From positions 1-5,857 of the forward strand of contig JALWZI010000142.1 in the NCBI GenBank assembly GCA_027002755.1: a stretch of 5,857 nucleotides of DNA, in the 5' to 3' direction. Under the pieces are notes generated by a model. It saw nothing but the letters and a program-made list of their open reading frames with translations. It did not search any database and was not told the DNA's origin. Positions 1-5,048 of the stretch are shown here, piece after piece. This DNA comes from Campylobacteraceae bacterium. Its GTDB lineage: Bacteria > Campylobacterota > Campylobacteria > Campylobacterales > Sulfurovaceae. Made by a program: the position numbers and the translations under genes. How positions within the stretch are numbered: the stretch's first letter is position 1; every line of letters begins with the position of its first letter.

Positions 1-1263
1 CGGATGCTTATCTGCGCCAAAAAAGGGACCGAAGAGAAGATCATCGAGATCTTCGAAAAGTGGGATCTCGACTGCGCCGTCATCGGAGAAGTTACCGACA
101 CCGGACGGATGGAGCTCTTCTGGCACGGGGAGAAGGTGGCCGACGTCCCCGTCGATCCCGTCAGCGAAGAGGCACCGGTGCTGGACCGCCCCACCAAACG
201 CCCCGCCTACCTGGACGAGATCGCCAAGGTGAGCATCGACGATTTCGAGCGGGTCGACAACCAGAGCGCCTTCGAGAAACTCGTCGCCTGCGACGAAGTG
301 GTGGACAAAGCCTGGGTCTACGAGCAGTACGACTCCATGGTCCAGACCAACACCGAGAAGCATCCCGGCAGCCTGGATGCCAGCGTGATCCGGGTCAAAG
401 AGACCGGCGTGGCCCTGGCCATGAGCAGTGACTGCAACCCCCGCTACTGCTACATCGACCCCTTCAAAGGGGCGGCCCTGGCGGTGCTGGAGAGCGGGCG
501 CAACGTGGCCATGAGCGGGGCCAAGCCCCTGGCCATCACTGACTGTCTCAACTTCGGCAACCCCGAAAACCCCGAGGTGATGTGGCAGTTCGCTCAGGCC
601 TGCGAAGGGATCAAGGAGGCCTGCGCCGAGATGGAGACCCCCGTCGTCAGCGGCAACGTTTCCCTCTACAACGAAACCAACGGCGTGAGCGTCTATCCCA
701 CCCCCGCCATCGCCATGGTCGGGGTCAACGAGAGCGAATACAAAGTGCTCAGAAGCGAATTCCAGGCTGAGGGCAATACCCTGGTTCTGGTAGGAGAGAC
801 CAAAGGGGAGTTCGGCGGTTCCCTCTATATGAAAGAGGCCTGCGGCACCATCGCCGGGACCCTGGCGGATCTGGACTATGCCGCGGAGGCTCGCCTCTGG
901 CAGCTGGTGATCCAGGCCAATGCCGCAGGGCTCCTGGAAGCGGCCAAGGATGTCAACGTGGGCGGACTGGCCATCGCCCTGGCCAAGATGGCGGCCCGCA
1001 GCGGCAAGGGTGCCGAGGTCAAAGTCGATTTCGAGGATCCCCGCTGGATCTTCGATGAGACCCAGAGCCGGGCGGTCCTGGAGGTTAGACCTGAGAATCT
1101 TCAGGAGCTGGGCCGACTGGCCATGGATCTGGGACTCAAGATCCAGCCCGTAGGCACTGTCGGAGGAGATATGCTGAAGGTCAATGAGGTAGAGATGCCT
1201 TTGAGAAAACTGAATGAGATCTACTTCGGCAACTTCAAGAAAGTGATCGAACAGGATCTCTGA
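1..1263 (+). CDS. purL: Phosphoribosylformylglycinamidine synthase subunit PurL, 5'-truncated by window
   Basis: This is the C-terminal 420 residues of FGAM synthase II, which converts FGAR, glutamine-derived ammonia and ATP to FGAM in cytosolic de novo purine synthesis. The reading frame is open from base 1 (the first codon is CGG, then ATG). The ATG at 4 is not a start: the residues RMLICAKKGTEEK match the interior of the family, and full-length small-type PurL proteins are about 600-750 residues, so roughly 300 residues lie upstream. Visible family signatures include DCNPRYCYIDP followed by a Gly/Ala-rich segment (around residues 140-175), ITDCLNFGNPENPEVMW, and VSGNVSLYNE, which belong to the second AIR-synthase-like ATP-binding half. 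GETKGEFGGSLY begins the second C-terminal AIRS domain. The TGA stop at 1261-1263 is followed by a non-coding gap, so this end looks natural. No frameshift is seen. The small PurL type normally works with separate PurQ and PurS, which are not in this window. Confidence 0.96.
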   Translation, partial: RMLICAKKGTEEKIIEIFEKWDLDCAVIGEVTDTGRMELFWHGEKVADVPVDPVSEEAPVLDRPTKRPAYLDEIAKVSIDDFERVDNQSAFEKLVACDEVVDKAWVYEQYDSMVQTNTEKHPGSLDASVIRVKETGVALAMSSDCNPRYCYIDPFKGAALAVLESGRNVAMSGAKPLAITDCLNFGNPENPEVMWQFAQACEGIKEACAEMETPVVSGNVSLYNETNGVSVYPTPAIAMVGVNESEYKVLRSEFQAEGNTLVLVGETKGEFGGSLYMKEACGTIAGTLADLDYAAEARLWQLVIQANAAGLLEAAKDVNVGGLAIALAKMAARSGKGAEVKVDFEDPRWIFDETQSRAVLEVRPENLQELGRLAMDLGLKIQPVGTVGGDMLKVNEVEMPLRKLNEIYFGNFKKVIEQDL

Positions 1264-1292
1264 AAAATTGATTGATTTTTCCTCCGTCCGGC

Positions 1293-1377
1293 GGTTTCAC
1301 TCGATAGCTCTGGCAGTCGCGAACGCAAGCGCCCGTTACACGGGTTGAGCGCTCCTTTGTCGCCATCGAGTGAAACC
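1293..1377. repeat. Palindromic intergenic element with perfect 13-bp inverted repeat
   Basis: The arms GGTTTCACTCGAT (1293-1305) and ATCGAGTGAAACC (1365-1377) are perfect reverse complements enclosing 59 nt. The interior is itself structured: AGCGC (1328-1332) pairs with GCGCT (1349-1353), CCG (1333-1335) pairs with CGG (1341-1343) around a TTACA loop, and TGGC (1311-1314) can pair with GCCA (1362-1365, sharing one base with the arm). GAGCGCTC (1347-1354) is an 8-bp palindrome. No coding frame of note crosses it, and neither side has a T-run adjacent to the stem, so it is not a standard intrinsic terminator. It lies between the end of purL and the 3' end of the minus-strand tRNA-Thr gene. 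It could be a dispersed extragenic palindrome of the ERIC or MITE kind, or a structured RNA. No second copy occurs in the window, so repeat status is inference. Confidence 0.6.
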
Positions 1378-1439
1378 TTATCAACTAAATATGCAGTGTA
1401 ATCGGTTTGAAGTTTGTTTAGATAGTTATAGCAAGACTG

Positions 1440-1516
1440 TGGAGCTGATAGCGGGACTCGAACCCGCGACCTCCTGATTACGAATCAGGTGCTCTAGCCA
1501 GCTGAGCTATATCAGC
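1440..1516 (-). tRNA. tRNA-Thr (anticodon CGU), CCA encoded
   Basis: On the minus strand the sequence folds as a complete cloverleaf. It has a 7-bp acceptor stem GCTGATA/TATCAGC, a D arm GCTC/GAGC, an anticodon arm CCTGA-TTCGTAA-TCAGG, a 5-nt variable loop AGGTC, and a T arm GCGGG-TTCGAGT-CCCGC. The 7-nt anticodon loop places CGT at positions 34-36, which reads the threonine codon ACG. The discriminator base is T (complement of 1443) and CCA is encoded (1440-1442), giving 77 nt in total. All stems are Watson-Crick paired. The gene is divergent from trmH, whose product methylates G18 in the D loop of tRNAs. The GG of the D loop (in AGCTGGCTA) is present here. A strong promoter lies just upstream. 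Confidence 0.97.
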
Positions 1517-1534
1517 GTTGTAATGACGTTGGGA

Positions 1535-1563
1535 ATTTTAGCGCCCGTCGAAGAAAAAATCAA
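1535..1563 (-). promoter_or_regulatory. Sigma70-type promoter of tRNA-Thr
   Basis: Read on the minus strand, TTGATT (1563-1558) is followed by a 17-nt spacer (1557-1541) and TAAAAT (1540-1535). Both hexamers are close to TTGACA and TATAAT and the spacing is optimal. Transcription would begin around 1528, giving a leader of about 12 nt before the mature tRNA 5' end at 1516. It is the only promoter in the window with a recognisable -35, as expected for a stable RNA gene. The -35 ends only 12 nt before the Shine-Dalgarno of divergent trmH, so the two genes share this control region. No comparable plus-strand promoter for trmH is evident. Confidence 0.75.
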
Positions 1564-1589
1564 CCCCTTTCCCGCAAGGAGTCCCCGGA

Positions 1590-2216
1590 ATGATCACTCC
1601 GCAACGGCGTCAGAGGATCGAGGCTCTGCTGGAGCAGAAACAGCCCGATCTCCAGGTCCTGCTGGACGATGTGCACGACAGCCGCAATATCTCCGCCGTG
1701 ATCCGGACCTGCGATGCCGTGGGGGTCCTGCACTTCTACTATGCCCGCAACAGCCCCGACCATGTCAAGACCCACCGCACCGTCACCCAGGGAGCCCAGC
1801 GCTGGCTCCTGAAAGAGCGGATCGATTATGAAAAGCGAGCCCAATTTCTGCGCCGGAAGCGGGAGGAGGGGATGCAGATCGTGGTGACGGAGCTGGGGGA
1901 GGGGAGCCGGGACTTTCGGGAGATCGACTACACCCTCCCGACCCTCCTTGTGCTTGGCAATGAAAAAGAGGGGGTTTCCGCCGAGGTGGCGGCGGAGGCG
2001 ACCCACCGGGTGATCATCCCCATGCACGGCATGGTCCAGAGCCTCAATGTCTCCGTCGCGGCGGCACTGATCCTCTACGAAGCTGAACGGCAGCGTCAGG
2101 CGGCGGGGTTCTACGACAGGCCGCAGCTCGATGAGGCCCGGCGTCAGGCTCTCATGGAGGAGTGGATTCGTCGGGATTCGATCCTGCGCAAAAGCCGGGG
2201 GCGCATCGGTCAGTAG
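1590..2216 (+). CDS. trmH: tRNA (guanosine(18)-2'-O)-methyltransferase TrmH
   Basis: A SPOUT/SpoU-superfamily enzyme that transfers methyl from S-adenosylmethionine to the 2'-O of G18 in the tRNA D loop. At 208 residues it is within the usual range (about 190-230). All three SpoU motifs are visible. Motif 1 is [17 protein letters not shown] (30-46), with N33 and the catalytic R39. Motif 2 is [11 protein letters not shown] (120-130). Motif 3 is [20 protein letters not shown] (143-162), forming the knotted cofactor site. The segments DFREIDYT, the motif 3 run and LYEAERQRQ resemble the enterobacterial TrmH closely, which favours TrmH over TrmL or RlmB. The ATG at 1590 has AAGGAG (1576-1581) 8 nt upstream. 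The gene diverges from tRNA-Thr, and its last 65 bp overlap the 3' end of the opposite-strand Mut7-C gene. Confidence 0.93.
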   Translation: MITPQRRQRIEALLEQKQPDLQVLLDDVHDSRNISAVIRTCDAVGVLHFYYARNSPDHVKTHRTVTQGAQRWLLKERIDYEKRAQFLRRKREEGMQIVVTELGEGSRDFREIDYTLPTLLVLGNEKEGVSAEVAAEATHRVIIPMHGMVQSLNVSVAAALILYEAERQRQAAGFYDRPQLDEARRQALMEEWIRRDSILRKSRGRIGQ

Positions 2217-2691
2217 CGGAGGCGAAGATCCCCTCCCATTCCCGGAGCATCCGGCGGTAGTGATCCCCTTTCCAGTAGATCCGCCCGCAGCCGGGACACT
2301 CTCTGAAGTCTGTGAAATGTTCGGCGACGGCCGACGGGACCCGGTCTCTGACGGTATCGCGGGAGAGGGAGCGCAGTGGAGTGTTGCAGACCATGCAGCG
2401 GCTGAAGGGGCGGAAACATTCCCGGAGAGAAAATCGCCGGTCGAGTTGGATGAGCTGTTCCCGCAGCTCCGGCGAATGGAGTTGAATCACGATCGGGATC
2501 CCTTCTTCGCGGATGCCCCGGTCCCGGGTCAGGAGAATCCGCGACTCCGCCGCGGCGATCCGCTTCAGTTCCCGGTCGCTTCCCTCCCTGAAGAGCAGGG
2601 TGTCGCATCCGGCGAAACGCAGATGGCGTGCCAGTTTTCCCAGATGGGCGTCGGCGATGAACCTGGGCTCTGTCTCCTCCAATTTTTTCAT
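2152..2691 (-). CDS. Mut7-C RNase-like (PIN-fold) protein with zinc ribbon
   Basis: A 179-residue protein of the Mut7-C family (COG1656 type), named after the C-terminal domain of the Caenorhabditis Mut-7 protein and predicted to be a nuclease of PIN-like fold. Its bacterial substrate is not established. Visible features: [21 protein letters not shown] (11-31) with acidic D14; SDRELKRIA (38-46) with D39; ILLTRDRGI (52-60) with D57, matching the acidic PIN-type site; and a zinc ribbon with CMVC (99-102) and CPGC (132-135), followed by the family's WKGDHYRRM (140-148). The ATG at 2691 directly follows GGGAG with almost no spacing, a poor ribosome site, but the conserved domain begins at once, so no later start is reasonable. 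Residues after about 158 form a non-conserved tail encoded antisense to trmH. The gene diverges from rpmH. Confidence 0.85.
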   Translation of the reverse strand: MKKLEETEPRFIADAHLGKLARHLRFAGCDTLLFREGSDRELKRIAAAESRILLTRDRGIREEGIPIVIQLHSPELREQLIQLDRRFSLRECFRPFSRCMVCNTPLRSLSRDTVRDRVPSAVAEHFTDFRECPGCGRIYWKGDHYRRMLREWEGIFASATDRCAPGFCAGSNPDESTPP

Positions 2692-2713
2692 CTCCCGTTA
2701 AGCTCTTTTCCGA

Positions 2714-2719
2714 TAGAAT
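2714..2719 (+). promoter_or_regulatory. rpmH: Candidate -10 element of the rpmH-rnpA operon
   Basis: TAGAAT (one mismatch to TATAAT) lies in the 83-bp divergent gap between the Mut7-C gene and rpmH, about 55 nt before the rpmH start, with T-rich sequence upstream (TTTTCC just before it). No -35 hexamer is found at 16-18 nt. Campylobacterota housekeeping promoters are known to lack a conserved -35, so this does not exclude it. It is the best -10 candidate in the gap and predicts a leader of roughly 50 nt that includes the hairpin at 2731-2752. Confidence 0.4.
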
Positions 2720-2730
2720 CCCGCCATATT

Positions 2731-2752
2731 TTCTCCCTGGAAGACAGGGGAA
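2731..2752 (+). promoter_or_regulatory. Stem-loop in the rpmH mRNA leader
   Basis: TTC-(T)-CCCTG (2731-2739) pairs with CAGGG-GAA (2745-2752) around the 5-nt loop GAAGA, with one bulged T at 2734, for eight base pairs. No T-run follows, so it is not a terminator. It ends about 10 nt before the rpmH Shine-Dalgarno AAGGA (2763-2767). It could stabilise the message or regulate L34 synthesis. No named ribosomal leader family was recognised, and function is inference. Confidence 0.4.
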
Positions 2753-2774
2753 TGAACAGCCAAAGGATATCCAA

Positions 2775-2909
2775 ATGAAAAGAACCTATCAACCCCACAA
2801 CACTCCCCGGAAGAGAACCCACGGTTTCCGTACCCGTATGAAGACCAAGAACGGTCGCAAAGTGATCAACGCCCGCCGGGCCAAAGGCAGAAAAAGATTG
2901 GCCGTCTAA
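2775..2909 (+). CDS. rpmH: 50S ribosomal protein L34
   Basis: A complete 44-residue L34, a small highly basic protein of the large ribosomal subunit that binds 23S rRNA. The family pattern is clear from end to end: [20 protein letters not shown] at the start, then [10 protein letters not shown] and [14 protein letters not shown], at the standard length. The ATG at 2775 has AAGGA (2763-2767) 7 nt upstream. It is first in the rpmH-rnpA unit, the near-universal bacterial arrangement. Its 3' end carries both the apparent Shine-Dalgarno and the apparent ATT start of rnpA (2883-2899), so the two genes overlap by about 13 nt in different frames. dnaA, which flanks rpmH in many bacteria, is absent here, as is normal in Campylobacterota. 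Confidence 0.98.
   Translation: MKRTYQPHNTPRKRTHGFRTRMKTKNGRKVINARRAKGRKRLAV
2883..2899 (+). promoter_or_regulatory. rnpA: Shine-Dalgarno and ATT start that define rnpA
   Basis: AAAGG (2883-2887) is followed after 9 nt by ATT (2897-2899) in the rnpA frame. From 2756, after the in-frame TGA at 2753, to the conserved RnpA region, the frame contains no ATG, GTG or TTG. The first such codon is a GTG at 3026, inside the conserved core. ATT is a rare but documented initiation codon (for example infC). Placement and spacing make it the best start; this is inference from sequence only. Confidence 0.55.
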
Positions 2910-3256
2910 ACCGCTTTCCCCATCTCACGCAGCAGCGTGAGTTCGACCGGGTCTACAAGGGTGCCGACAAGGTCTGGCATACTCCCTGGTTCGTCCTCTT
3001 TTTCCGAAAAAGCCCGGAAGCCGGTGTGGCATTCGTCGCCGGGAAAAAGGTCGGCAACGCCGTCAAACGCAACCGGGCAAAACGGCGCCTGCGTGCCCTG
3101 TTTCGGGAACGGATAGCCCGCTATCGTCCCGGTGCCTACATCCTGGTGGCCAAGCCGGCCATTCTCGAAGCGGACCATGCCGAGCTGGAGCAGGCGTGGA
3201 CCAAAGCCCTCGAACGGGCCGGAGCCCTCTCCCGGCCTCGCAAAAGACCTCAATAG
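2897..3256 (+). CDS. rnpA: Ribonuclease P protein component (apparent ATT start)
   Basis: The protein subunit of RNase P, which with the catalytic RNA removes 5' leaders from pre-tRNAs. From ATT at 2897 the product is 119 residues, the normal size (about 110-120). The N-terminal [10 protein letters not shown] (14-23) is the usual RnpA opening, and [20 protein letters not shown] (43-62) followed by RRLRALFRE contains the diagnostic RNR motif [10 protein letters not shown] (57-66). The LVAKP segment (83-87) is the usual central strand. A start at the next canonical codon, GTG 3026, would remove residues 1-43, including the conserved REF..VY element, and is unlikely. The frame is the -1 frame of rpmH and stays open through all of rpmH. 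A programmed -1 shift from rpmH, or a sequence error, are less likely alternatives. It is cotranscribed with rpmH; the TAG stop is at 3254-3256. No yidD follows. Confidence 0.9.
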   Translation: MGRLNRFPHLTQQREFDRVYKGADKVWHTPWFVLFFRKSPEAGVAFVAGKKVGNAVKRNRAKRRLRALFRERIARYRPGAYILVAKPAILEADHAELEQAWTKALERAGALSRPRKRPQ

Positions 3257-3306
3257 ATCCGACCCTTCCTCCCCTTTGTCACTCCTCTTGCAGGTCTCCG
3301 TCCTGT

Positions 3307-3326
3307 GGGGTATTATTCCCCTTTTT
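3307..3326 (+). terminator. Weak intrinsic terminator after rnpA
   Basis: GGGG (3307-3310), a 7-nt loop TATTATT, then CCCC (3318-3321) and TTTTT (3322-3326). The stem is only four G-C pairs, so termination may be partial. Its location 50 nt after the rnpA stop and 44 nt before a perfect -10 element fits a boundary between the rpmH-rnpA and yidC-jag units. Confidence 0.35.
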
Positions 3327-3369
3327 CCCCGCCTTGCCGGGCTCCATATTTCTATAACCCAAAAGAGGG

Positions 3370-3375
3370 TATAAT
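3370..3375 (+). promoter_or_regulatory. yidC: Perfect TATAAT -10 element ahead of yidC
   Basis: TATAAT at 3370-3375 predicts transcription from about 3382 and a leader of roughly 33 nt before the yidC start. The upstream hexamer at 17-18 nt spacing (around 3346-3352, ATATTTC) is only AT-rich, not a true -35, which matches the -10-dominated promoters of Campylobacterota. It would allow yidC-jag to be expressed independently of rpmH-rnpA. Confidence 0.55.
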
Positions 3376-3402
3376 CCCTGCCTATCGCTCATATCACCTA
3401 TC

Positions 3403-3417
3403 AAAGGCACTATTTTG
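3403..3417 (+). promoter_or_regulatory. yidC: Shine-Dalgarno selecting the TTG start of yidC
   Basis: AAAGG (3403-3407) lies 7 nt before TTG (3415-3417) but 16 nt before the next in-frame ATG (3424). Only a weak GGA lies nearer that ATG. The spacing favours TTG, adding the three residues MEQ before MDLNKRL. Confidence 0.6.
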
Positions 3418-5037
3418 GAACAGATGGATCTCAACAAGCGACTGATGATCGCACTTGTACTCTCATTTTTCATTCTGATCGGCTTCAGCTACTTCTTCCC
3501 TCATAATACACCGAAGGCGGGAGAGAGCAACAGCACCGCTCCCGTCACCGCCACGTCGAGCGCATCGGCAGCCCCTGCCGCGCCGATGGCAGGATCCGAC
3601 AACAAGACGGTGGCGGCTTCTCCTGCCGCCCCGGCAAGCAAGGAGAAAGCCTCCCTCTCCGGGACCGAGGTCCTCACCAATGTCGAAACCCGAAAATACC
3701 GGCTCAAAATCGACCGGTTCGGCCGGATCGCCAGTGCTGTTCTCAAAGAGCCCAAGTATCGCCAGGATGACGGCAAGCCTCTCGATCTGATCGACCCCAA
3801 GCGCACCCGGCCCCTGGAGGTACGTTTCGAGGATACGACGCTCAACAAGCAGGCCTTCGAGACTCCCTACAGCGCTTCCGCCGCCGATCTCGACGCTCAG
3901 CAGGGAACGGCGGTGCTGACCCTGACCCAGAAACTGTCCGATCTCACACTGACCAAGACCCTCACGTTCCATCCCGACGGCCATTACGATCTCAAAGTCG
4001 CCACTGACAGGCCCGTCACCTATTTCCTCACCAGCGGCCATCGTCCCGAAGCCGACAAATCCCGCTACATGATCGTCCGGGGGGTCCTGATCCGGGATGC
4101 CCAGGGGGTGATCCATACCATCGAAGACGGTGAAGCGAAAGAGACGCAGAAGTTCGACAAGGCGACGATCCTCTCCTCTTTCGATCGCTACTACGCGTCG
4201 CTTTTTTTCAACTTCAAGCAGCCCTTCTCCGTGGTCGTCACTCCCGATACCGGGAACGATCCGCTCCCCTTCGTAGCGGCAAAAGGCCCGATGGATCTGA
4301 GCGGTTACATCGGCCCCAAAGAGTGGAAGCTCTTCGAAAAGCTCGATCCGAGGCTCACCGACGCCATCGAGTTCGGCTGGTTCACCTTCCTGGCCAAACC
4401 CTTTTTCCGGGTGATGCTGGCGATCTACAACTTCGTGGGCAACTGGGGATGGGCGATCGTGCTCTTCACCCTTCTGGTCAAGCTGGTCCTCTTCCCCCTC
4501 TCCTACAAGGGGATGATGTCGATGCAGAAGCTCAAGGATCTGGCCCCCAAGATGAAAGAGATCAAGGAGCGCTACGGCAAAGATCCCGCCAAGATGAACC
4601 AGCAGATGATGGAGCTCTACAAGAAGCACGGCGCCAACCCCATGGGGGGCTGTCTGCCCATGCTGCTTCAGATTCCGGTCTTCTTCGCCCTCTACCGGGT
4701 GCTGCTCAATGCCGATGAGCTCCAGGGGGCTCCCTGGATCCTCTGGATCACCGATCTCTCCCGTCAGGATCCCTACTTCATTCTGCCGATCCTCATGGGG
4801 GCCACGATGTTCCTGCAGCAGCAGATCACTCCCAATACCATGACCGATCCCATGCAGCAGAAGATCTTCAAATGGTTCCCGGTACTGATGACCTTCTTCT
4901 TCCTCACCTTCCCCTCGGGACTGGTCCTCTACTGGTTGACCAACAACATCCTCTCCATCGCCCAGCAGGTCTATATCAACCGGGCCTATGAGAAGCACAA
5001 GGCGAAGTTCAAAGCGGCCAAGAAGCACGAAGAGTAG
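3415..5037 (+). CDS. yidC: Membrane protein insertase YidC
   Basis: A 540-residue inner-membrane insertase/chaperone that places proteins in the membrane alone or with SecYEG. Architecture: N-terminal membrane anchor MIALVLSFFILIGFSYFF (11-28); an Ala/Ser/Thr/Pro-rich linker (about 38-80); a large periplasmic beta-rich P1 domain (about 81-310); then the conserved five-helix-type core. The core helices lie at roughly 336-363, 412-432, 453-470 and 488-519. The cytoplasmic coiled-coil loop MQKLKDLAPKMKEIKERYGK (370-389) is present, as is GANPMGGCLPMLLQIPVFFA (406-425), together with TDPMQQKIF and FPSGLVLYWLTNN. The charged residue of the hydrophilic groove (Arg366 in E. coli) aligns with K356 in LVKLVLFPLSYK. 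The basic tail KHKAKFKAAKKHEE may touch ribosomes. The length is typical for the Gram-negative form. jag starts 11 nt after the stop, indicating cotranscription. Confidence 0.97.
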   Translation: MEQMDLNKRLMIALVLSFFILIGFSYFFPHNTPKAGESNSTAPVTATSSASAAPAAPMAGSDNKTVAASPAAPASKEKASLSGTEVLTNVETRKYRLKIDRFGRIASAVLKEPKYRQDDGKPLDLIDPKRTRPLEVRFEDTTLNKQAFETPYSASAADLDAQQGTAVLTLTQKLSDLTLTKTLTFHPDGHYDLKVATDRPVTYFLTSGHRPEADKSRYMIVRGVLIRDAQGVIHTIEDGEAKETQKFDKATILSSFDRYYASLFFNFKQPFSVVVTPDTGNDPLPFVAAKGPMDLSGYIGPKEWKLFEKLDPRLTDAIEFGWFTFLAKPFFRVMLAIYNFVGNWGWAIVLFTLLVKLVLFPLSYKGMMSMQKLKDLAPKMKEIKERYGKDPAKMNQQMMELYKKHGANPMGGCLPMLLQIPVFFALYRVLLNADELQGAPWILWITDLSRQDPYFILPILMGATMFLQQQITPNTMTDPMQQKIFKWFPVLMTFFFLTFPSGLVLYWLTNNILSIAQQVYINRAYEKHKAKFKAAKKHEE

Positions 5038-5048
5038 AGGAGGGCGGG

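Noticed and set aside
4..6. ATG near the window edge as the start of a 419-residue gene
   Set aside because: It is internal to PurL; the frame is open upstream and the residues match the family's interior.
1263..1280. AAAAAT-TGATTG-ATTTTT after the purL stop as a terminator
   Set aside because: The stem is only A-T pairs and would not stall polymerase; there is no GC-rich stem before a T-run.
1379..1387. TTATCAACT as a DnaA box and sign of an origin next to rpmH
   Set aside because: Two mismatches to TTATCCACA, no clustered boxes, and no dnaA or dnaN nearby.
1407..1432. TTGAAG with TATAGC as a plus-strand promoter reading toward trmH
   Set aside because: The spacer is only 14 nt and transcription would run antisense through the tRNA gene.
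2131..2778. A 215-residue plus-strand open frame opposite the Mut7-C gene
   Set aside because: The minus-strand product has clear Mut7-C motifs; the plus-strand translation resembles no family and is a shadow.
3026..3028. GTG as the rnpA start
   Set aside because: It would delete the conserved N-terminal third of RnpA, including REFDRVY, and begins within a core strand.
3305..3390. Frame-2 peptide after rnpA containing YYSPFSPPCRAPYF, faintly like the YidD SPL..CR.YPTC region
   Set aside because: The key PTCSEYA-like block, the hydrophobic N-terminus and a start are missing; the similarity is too short to call a yidD remnant.
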